Positions 57,401 to 64,000 of a stretch of 64,000 nt of DNA are shown in pieces. Made by a program: the position numbers and the translations under genes. The stretch spans positions 1,082,501-1,146,500 of the forward strand of contig JACVTC010000021.1 in the NCBI GenBank assembly GCA_016946835.1, given 5' to 3'. Under the pieces are notes generated by a model. It did no database searches. It was not told the origin of the DNA and was given only the letters and a program-made list of their open reading frames with translations. Source of the DNA: Neocallimastix lanati (nom. inval.). Taxonomy: Eukaryota > Neocallimastigomycota > Neocallimastigomycetes > Neocallimastigales > Neocallimastigaceae. How positions within the stretch are numbered: the first letter of the stretch is position 1; each line of letters begins with the position of its first letter.

Positions 57401-60184
57401 ATTTTCTTCTTTAGGCGTAGCTTCAATTGGCATTTCATTATCTTCTTGTTTCAAAATTTCACTTTCTTCCTTAGGAGTATCTTCAGTAGGTTTATCATCA
57501 GCTTCTTGTTTTACAATTTCATTTTCATCCTTATGAGTATCCTCAGTAGGCTTATCTTCCTCCTTTATTTCTAATATTTCATTTTCTTCTTTAGGAATAT
57601 CTTCAATTAGTATTTCTTTATTTTCTTGTATCAAAATTTCATTTTCTTCCTTAGGAGTTTCTTCAGTAGGCTTTTCTTCTTTCTCTTCAGTTTTTAAAAT
57701 TTCATTTATATCTTTAGATACCTCTTTAATTGGTGTTTCTTCTTCTTCTAATATTAAAATTTTGCTCTCTTCCATAAAGGTAATATCAATAGTTTTTTCT
57801 TTATTACATTTATTTAATATATAAATAATCTCTTTATCTAAATGTAATGGTTTTTTTATGTCCTTTTCATTCACCTTTGGGATCTCATTAGTTTTGATAG
57901 AATAATCTATAATTAACTTCACCATATCTTTGTTATTTTTATTTATGGCTTTTAATAGTGGAGTTCGTCTATTTTTATTTTCATCTGTAATTGTCAAAAT
58001 AATATTATTCACATTGGAATAATTAATAATCAATTCTGCTATTTCAATATTATTTCTTACAGCAGACATTAAGAATGGATAATTTCCATATCTGTTTTCC
58101 TTTTCATTCATATTAAGGGTAATACTATTTTTATTAGCATAATCTATTAATAATTTCACTATTTCCACGTTATTATTAGCAATGGCACTTAGAAGTGGAT
58201 AATCTCCATATATATTTTGTTCATTAATGTTTAGGATAATAGAATTTTCATTGGCATAATCTAATATTTGTTCTACTAATGTCACATTATTTTTAATAAT
58301 TGCTACTAAAAGAGGGTCATATGGATCTTCATTTCGTTCATTAATTTTCAATACAATATCATTACTTTTAGCATAATCTATGAGTAATTGAACAATTTCA
58401 GTGTTATTTTTAATGACAGCATATAAAAATGGATAATCTCCATTTTTATCTGATTCATTAAGAGTTAAAGTGATGTCTTTCTCTTTGGCATAATCTACAA
58501 TTAATTTGACCATTTCATAATTATTATGAATAACAGCCACTAAAAGAGGGTAAAAGCCATCTCCACTTGAATCATTAATTTTTAAGGTGATATTATGTTT
58601 ATTGGCGTAATCTATAATCCGTTGAACTATTGATACCTTATTTATAATATTACTATAAAGTAATGGATAATATCCATCTTCATTAGAATCATTAATGTTT
58701 AAGACAGCATCATGATTATTGGCATTATCAAAGATCGATTCTACTAATTTAACATTATTTTTTATTATGGCATAAAGTAATGGTGAATTTCCTTCTTTAT
58801 TCGTTTCATCCAACTTTAATGAAATATTATTTTTATTGGCATAATCAACTATTAATTCAATTAATTCCATATCATTATTAGAATTAGCTCTCTTTATTGG
58901 ATAATCATTGTTTTGATCCGGTTCATTAAGGTTTAATATAATATTATTATTATCAGCATAATCTAGTAATAACTTTGTGATAGAAAAATTATCATTATAG
59001 ATGGATTCTAAAAATGGATAATTTCCTTCACTATTTTTTTCATTCAATTCTAAAATGATGTTATTCTTTTGTGCATAATCCACAATAAGATTAATCATAT
59101 CCACATTATTCTTCATGAGAGCATAGAGTAATGGATAATTTCCATGATTATCTTGATTATTAATCTCCAATACAATATTATTTTCATTAGCATAATCGAC
59201 AAGGAATTGAACCATTTCCATATTTTGATGATAAATTGCTTGTAATAATGGATATTTACCATCTTCACTTTTATCATTTATTTTAATTAAAGTATCATTT
59301 TTTTTGGCATAATCGATAACTAATCGTGTAAGTTCCATGGAATTACTTTCCACTGCTTTTAAAAGAGGATAATCACCAGAATTATTTTTTCCATCTACTT
59401 GGAGATGGACATCATGATGATCAGCATAATCCATTAATGAATGAATTATTTCCATATTATTATTAGAGAGAGCCAATAACCAAGGGAAATTGCCATCTTG
59501 ATCATGTTCATTGATACTCAATTCCAAACTATTTTCACTGGCATAATTTAGGATGAGTTTCAACATATCTTCATTATTATTATTAATAGCTTTTAGAAGA
59601 GGATATATACCATAACTATTTTTTTCATTTATATTAAGGGAAATACTATTTTTTTTGGCATAATCAATTATTAATTGAACAATTTCCATATCATCATAAT
59701 GAACCCCATTTAAAAATGGATAATCTCCATGATTATTTTTATCATTAATATTGAGAGGGATATTATTATTATTGGAATAGTCTATGATGAGTTTAGCTAT
59801 AGCATTACTATCTTTAGAGATAGCTTTTAATAAGGGATAATCCCCTTCTTTATCTTGAATATTTACATTTAACGCTATGGATTTATCGCTAGCGTAATCT
59901 AAAATGATTTTAATGATTTCCAAATCATTGTTACTAATAGCTTTTAGTAAAGAGTCATCACCATTCACGTCTTGTTCATTCATATTGAGAAGGATATCGT
60001 GATCATTTGCATATTGAATGATTAATTTTAAGATTTCTACATTTTCAGAATCAATAGCTTTTAATAATGGACAATTTTCATCTTCAACCTTTTCATTAAT
60101 TTTCAATTCATTATTCTCCTCCAAAATTGATTTAATTTTATCTATATTATTTTCATTGATAGCTTCTAATAGCTCTTTCTCCAT
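54467..60184 (-). CDS. Ankyrin-repeat protein with a long Glu/Lys/Pro-rich repeat tail, 1905 aa
   Basis: Single open frame from ATG at 60184. Residues 1 to about 790 hold about 20 ankyrin-type repeats of 39-40 residues with the core GDYPLLKAI..NN.EIVKLLIDYANKN, longer than the usual 33 because of an 'I(T/I)LNINE' extension. Residues about 835-1800 are about 45 copies of a 20-21 residue acidic unit (EENEIVKQEEEEKPTEDTPK). The last 80 residues are a related unit (TEEKITEDTPIGESEI). No signal peptide or membrane segment, so probably cytosolic. Ankyrin repeats bind proteins; the partner is unknown. The tail is likely disordered and should vary in copy number. Long frames on the other strand here are shadows of the repeat. 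Confidence 0.93.
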   Translation of the reverse strand: MEKELLEAINENNIDKIKSILEENNELKINEKVEDENCPLLKAIDSENVEILKLIIQYANDHDILLNMNEQDVNGDDSLLKAISNNDLEIIKIILDYASDKSIALNVNIQDKEGDYPLLKAISKDSNAIAKLIIDYSNNNNIPLNINDKNNHGDYPFLNGVHYDDMEIVQLIIDYAKKNSISLNINEKNSYGIYPLLKAINNNNEDMLKLILNYASENSLELSINEHDQDGNFPWLLALSNNNMEIIHSLMDYADHHDVHLQVDGKNNSGDYPLLKAVESNSMELTRLVIDYAKKNDTLIKINDKSEDGKYPLLQAIYHQNMEMVQFLVDYANENNIVLEINNQDNHGNYPLLYALMKNNVDMINLIVDYAQKNNIILELNEKNSEGNYPFLESIYNDNFSITKLLLDYADNNNIILNLNEPDQNNDYPIKRANSNNDMELIELIVDYANKNNISLKLDETNKEGNSPLLYAIIKNNVKLVESIFDNANNHDAVLNINDSNEDGYYPLLYSNIINKVSIVQRIIDYANKHNITLKINDSSGDGFYPLLVAVIHNNYEMVKLIVDYAKEKDITLTLNESDKNGDYPFLYAVIKNNTEIVQLLIDYAKSNDIVLKINERNEDPYDPLLVAIIKNNVTLVEQILDYANENSIILNINEQNIYGDYPLLSAIANNNVEIVKLLIDYANKNSITLNMNEKENRYGNYPFLMSAVRNNIEIAELIINYSNVNNIILTITDENKNRRTPLLKAINKNNKDMVKLIIDYSIKTNEIPKVNEKDIKKPLHLDKEIIYILNKCNKEKTIDITFMEESKILILEEEETPIKEVSKDINEILKTEEKEEKPTEETPKEENEILIQENKEILIEDIPKEENEILEIKEEDKPTEDTHKDENEIVKQEADDKPTEDTPKEESEILKQEDNEMPIEATPKEENEILEIEEKQIEDTPKEENEIVKQEEEEKPTEDTPKEENEIVTQAEEEKPTEDTPKEENEIVKQEEEEKPTEETPKEENEIVKKEEEEKPAEETPKEENEIVKQEEEEKPIEDIPKEENEIVKQEEEEEKPTEDTPKEENEIVKQEEEEKPIEDIPKEENEIVKQEEEEEKPTEDTPKEETDIVKQEEEKPTEETPKEENEIVKQEEEEKPIEDIPKEENEIVKQEEEEEKPTEGIPKEENEIVKQEEEEKPIEDTPKEENEIVKQEEEEEKPTEDTPKEENEIVKQEEEEKPIEDTPKEENEIVQQEEEEKKPIEDTPQEENEIVKQEEEKPSEETPKEENEIVKQEEEKPTEGIPKEENEIVKQEEEEKPIEDTPKEENEIVKQEEEEKPIEDTPKEENEIVKQEEEEKPAEETPKEENEIEKQEEEEKPSEDTPKEENEITKQEEEEKPTEETPKEENEIVKQEEEEKPIEDTPKEENEIVKQEEEEKPTEETPKEENEIVKQEEEEKPIEDTPKEENEIVKQEEEEKPAEEAPKEENEIVKQEEEKPIEDTPKEENEIVKQEEEEKPIEDTPKEESEIVKQEEEKLTEDTPKEENEIVKQEEEEKSTEDTPKEENEIVKQEEEKPTEDTLKEENEIVKKEEEEKPIEDTPKEENEIVKQEEEEKPIEDAPKEENEIVKQEEEEKPIEDTPKEENEIVKQEEEEEKSTEDTPKEENEIVKQEEEEKPTEDTPKEENEIVKQEEEEKPTEDTPKEENEIVKQEEEKPTEDTPKEENEIPKQEEEEKPTEDTPKEENEIPKQEEEEKPTEDTPKEENEIVKQEEEKPTEDTPKEENEIVKQEEEKPSEDTPKEENEIAKQEEEEKPIEDTPKEENEIVKQEEEKPTEGTPMGENDNINTEEKITEDTPIVENKIMNTEEKITEDTPIGESEIINTEEKNTEDTPMGESEIINTEEKNTEDTPMGESEIMTNELQVTE
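54740..57660 (-). repeat. Coding 60-66 bp tandem repeat array
   Basis: About 45 units encoding the acidic tail. Units differ mainly in number of GAA codons (2-5) and in T/I/A/S after KP. Neighbouring blocks of two units recur (IEDTPK unit followed by TEDTPK or AEETPK unit), showing growth by multi-unit duplication. Confidence 0.92.
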
Positions 60185-61784
60185 TATATATAAAATTATA
60201 AAATAGTCTTTCCTCTAGTATTATTTAATTAATTTTAGTAAAAATAAAAAATTAAAATAATGATAATATATAATAATAATTATAATAAATGAAATTGAAT
60301 TATTCTATAAAAATAAATATAAATAGGAAAAAAAATAACAATAAAAAAAAATGAGTGTAATAGTTATTCTATTTTTTAATGATTATAATGAAAAATTATT
60401 TATTTAATTGTTATTTTGGTTATTATTTATTTAATTGTTATTTTAGTTTTGAAGATAAAAAAAAGTTTTTTTATTTTTTTTTTTTTTTAAAAATATATAT
60501 ATGTGTATATGTATATAATATATCGTGTATAGATTAAATAGTTTAATATACTTTTATATAAAAAAAAATAATAATAAAGTTTAAACAAAATTTTTTATAA
60601 AAGTTTAAATAATGTAAAAAAAAAATTTTTTTTTTCTTTATTTTTTTTTTTTTTAAATACATTAATTTCTTCTTTTTTTTTTTTTTTTTTTTTTTTTTAT
60701 AAATATATACCGAATTATAAATTTCCTTAACTACTTTTCAAATATTACCACTAATTTGAATTAATTTTGAAAAATAGCAATGTTTTTTTTTTTCACTAAA
60801 TAAATTATTATGGTTATCAGATTATATTTTTTATTTCGATTTTCTTTTCAATAATAAAAATTTTTTTTTATTTCTATTTTATTTTTTTATAAGTAGAGGA
60901 TGAATAAGAAGAATGAATTAATTTTATAGGGATAGGATTTAATGTTATTAAAATTAACAGATAAAAACAGTAATAAGAATAGTGATAGTAAAGTTGTACG
61001 GTTATAATTTTATTATATATAATATATAATATTTTATTTTATTTCATTTTTTTAGACTAGGAATAAAAATATATAATAAAATAAAAAAAATTATTTTTTT
61101 ATTCTTCAATTTTTTTTTTCTCTTTTATTTATTATTTATGTTTTAAATAATAATAATAATAATATCATTATTTTTTTCTTATTATTATTATTACTTTTTT
61201 TTTTATGCTGCGGAGTTTTCTAATCATTATGGTTTAAAAAATTTTTTTATTTTATTTATTATTTATTTTATAGAGAAAAAAGAATATAAAAAAAACTTTT
61301 TTATTATTTATATAATATTTTTTTTTCAAGAATTTATTTTATTATTTTAACTTGAATTTTTTAAAAAATTTTATTTTATAATAAAATATATATTAATATA
61401 AATATATATTATTATATATATTTATTTATTAATAAATTTTCAATAATTATGAATATGATTGTTATTAAATTATACTAAAATATTTATAATGTCTTATTTA
61501 AAATTAGAAATAATTGATGTTTGGAATTAATGTTCCAGTTTATATTAAGAATTCTTCTAATTAAATAATTTTTGAAGAATACTATAATTAGTTTCAAATA
61601 AAAAATAAATAAAGATTAATAATAGTAAGTGATATTATGTTATTTTGGATATATGATAGGCAATTATATGGATGATTATTTTTGAAAAATAATAATATTT
61701 GTATACATATTTATCTAACTTTCATTTTCTTTTTCATTTTCTTTTTCATTTTTTTTTTATCTTTATATATATTAATAATATCAA
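60185..61784. other. AT-rich intergenic DNA upstream of the ankyrin gene
   Basis: Many T-runs (60470-60488, 60623-60654, 60674-60699). No gene or repeat with clear borders seen. Confidence 0.5.
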
Positions 61785-62336
61785 TTATGAATTTTTTTTA
61801 GATTGAAAAGGTTCTGGGTATATTTCGATAACTTTCATAACAGAAGATTCATTTTTGAAACTACGATTCATCATGATTTTTTCTCTTTGTTCTAAATCCC
61901 CTAGAATACTATTCCATATACCAAGATTATAAAGAGTTTTCTGAATTGCCATATCTTTAACAATTTTATCCTCTTCTAAATCTTTTATTTCCTGATTTTA
62001 TGTTATAATATATAATAGAAATTATAATAATTTATGAAAATAAGTAAGTAATAATAATAATAATATATATTTTTAAAAAATAAAAATGAGGTTAAAAAGT
62101 ATGAAATATAAAAAAATGAAAAAGACAAATTGAAATCTCAAGATTAAATATATATAATAGATTTCATTATCTATAATTGTTACTACTATATATTTTATTA
62201 TATATCATTATTACCTTTTTTAAAACTAAAACAGGGTTAGAATAACTATTTACAAGACTTGTAGTTACTTTAGCTTTTAATAAATTTAAAGATTCATTTA
62301 TATCTTGAATAGGAATAGTTGATTTATTATCCGCTA

Positions 62337-62389
<53 letters not shown>

Positions 62390-62713
62390 TATTTTTTTTT
62401 TTAAAATGAAAAGTATGAAAATTATAATTATTATTATAATAATATAATATGTTTATTAAATTAAGACCCATTTATATATATTTTTTTCCTAATACAAAAT
62501 TGATATGAATGTTTTTATTTAGGAAACTATAATATGAAAAATTTCCAATTATTGTATATATATTATTCTTTAAAAAAAAAAAAAAAAAAAAAAAAATTTA
62601 CAATCTATTTGTTTTTCGTTAACATCTTCAGGAATTAATTCTACTAATTTATTTAAATTTCCAGAAATGTCCTCTAATAATTGGAGTGCACTTAAGTCTG
62701 ATTTTTTACTCAT
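61785..62713 (-). CDS. Small helical protein, three exons, 145 aa, unrecognised
   Basis: Exons 62713-62602, 62333-62215 and 61991-61785. Introns are GTAAAT...TAG (62601-62334) and GTAATA...CAG (62214-61992), phases 1 and 0. Predicted protein starts MSKKSDLSALQLLEDISGNL, continues with LNLLKAKVTTSLVNSY and KEIKDLEEDKIVKDMAIQKT, and ends PEPFQSKKNS. Heptad-like Leu/Ile spacing suggests two or three amphipathic helices or a coiled coil, as in small subunits of kinetochore, BLOC/BORC or mediator-type complexes; I cannot choose. Codon-level content is clearly higher in complexity than the surrounding DNA, splice sites are canonical and the frame is kept over both introns. Intron 1 holds an ATA/TTA array (62338-62390). 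Confidence 0.78.
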
Positions 62714-63828
62714 TTTTTTTTTTTATCAAAATGTAATTTTCAAATTGTTTATGAATAATATTAAAATAAAAAACAAGATATTTTTATTAAAAATATTTAA
62801 AAATTAAAAAAATTTATTATTAATTTATAATTTATTTACATATATATATTAATATTTTATTTATTTATATATGATGCTATTATGTATTAAATTAGTAGTA
62901 ATTAAATTAAATCACATATCACTCATAATATTTCATGTTCTACATAGAATAATATAAGGAAAACATAAATTTATATAAATAGTTCATAATTTTATGTAAC
63001 ATTTTATTAATTTAAAATTACTTATTAATAAATTAATAGATAAAAAAGATTTAAAAACTTCAAATGTCTTATAATAAAAATGAGTATGTATAATATTGAA
63101 TATTTCAATTCAAAAGAAATTATTTTTAAAAATTGAAAGAATATACTTAAACATTATTTTAATAAATTTAAAAAAAAAAAAAATAAAAAAAAATAACAGA
63201 AAAGAAAAGAAAAAAATTTAAAGATTATGGCAAAGTGAAGTATTAATATTTTTTATAGAATAATATATAAATAATACTATTTTAATCTATAAAAATGGAT
63301 CATAAATTTATGTAACAATATTTCGATTTTTATTTTAAAATATCGATAAAAAAAGAAAAAAATATAATAATAGTAAACTAAATAAAATGAAATAAAAAAA
63401 TGTATTTACATATATTAAAACTACAACTATTTATTAAAAAAAAAAAAAAAAAAAAACTTTCCAAAAATAAATTTAAAATTATAACTAATGAATTAATTGA
63501 TATTTTAAGGCCAAAATTTAAATTTTAATGAAAAATCCATTTTAAATATGAAATATATTATAATTCAAATTCACTAAATATATATATATATTTATTTGCA
63601 ATTGAAATAATTTTTATTTACTTTTTAATTGATTAATTTATTTATTTATTACAGTTATTATTTATACAATAACAATAATAATTAAATGAAGCTTTTATTT
63701 GAAGGTTTCTTTTTTTTTTTTTTTTGTGGGCTGTTATATTGTTCTGAATTTTTTTGTTTTATTTATTTATTTATTATTATTATTATTTATACAACAATAA
63801 TAATAATTAAATGAACTTTTTATTTTAA

Positions 63829-63859
<31 letters not shown>

Positions 63860-64000
63860 GTGGGTTGTTATATTGTTCTGAATTTTTTGCTTTAATTGTT
63901 TTTATCTTTTTCCATTTTTCTTTATCTAATAAAATGAAATTTTACAATATTATCTATAAAAATACATTTTATTTTATATTATTTATTTAATTAAAAAAAA
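62714..64000. other. AT-rich intergenic DNA to window end
   Basis: No gene seen. A- and T-runs (63169-63190, 63437-63456, 63831-63859). Confidence 0.5.
63656..63893. repeat. Tandem duplication of about 125 bp
   Basis: TTATTTATACAA...AATAATAATTAAATGAA, a T-run and TGTGGG(C/T)TGTTATATTGTTCTGAATTTTTT occur twice (about 63656-63755 and 63780-63893). The copies differ mainly in T-run length. Confidence 0.8.

Overview
The window is a very AT-rich eukaryotic chromosome segment: long T/A homopolymers, (TTATTTA)n arrays, short GTATGT/GTAAxx introns, Asn-rich proteins. A fungal-type rhomboid, an ankyrin protein with a Glu/Lys/Pro repeat tail and Ty3/gypsy elements point to an anaerobic gut fungus (Neocallimastigomycota). 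A dictyostelid is the main alternative. The assignment is an inference, since no marker gene settles it.

Positions 1-34530 are a nest of Ty3/gypsy-type LTR elements, nearly all reading on the minus strand, stacked directly upstream of a tRNA-Val(TAC) gene at 34545. Left to right: a pol region cut by the window edge (G), an LTR of a second element (D), an element with whole pol (A), a solo LTR (H), a Tf1/sushi-like element (C) with a solo LTR (I) inside its 5' LTR, two solo LTRs (J, K), an element that looks whole (B), and a gag-only element (F). From D rightward every junction carries the word CAGT or CACAG. The same CAGT occurs once in the tRNA 5' flank, 14 bp before the gene. A, B and C share a structured domain of about 160-180 nt in their 5' leaders. 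A and B share a gag/pol recoding signal, and C carries a self-priming primer site.

Positions 34618-46700 hold a hAT-like MITE with an 8-bp target duplication, a three-exon rhomboid protease gene (37869-39900), and two large 7-bp-unit microsatellites in mirror orientation around 41461-43263. The cleanest tRNA-Val copy lies at 45143-45215. Positions 46702-52400 hold a heavily decayed gypsy fossil (M) with a solo LTR inside it, a decayed tRNA-Val copy, and another solo LTR (L) inserted 8-12 bp upstream of that copy. L repeats the targeting seen in the big nest.

Positions 53100-64000 hold a second, decayed MITE relative, a 1905-residue ankyrin/acidic-repeat protein gene (54467-60184), and a small three-exon gene (61785-62713) too fragmented to show as one long frame. 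The rest is AT-rich intergenic DNA in which I see no gene.
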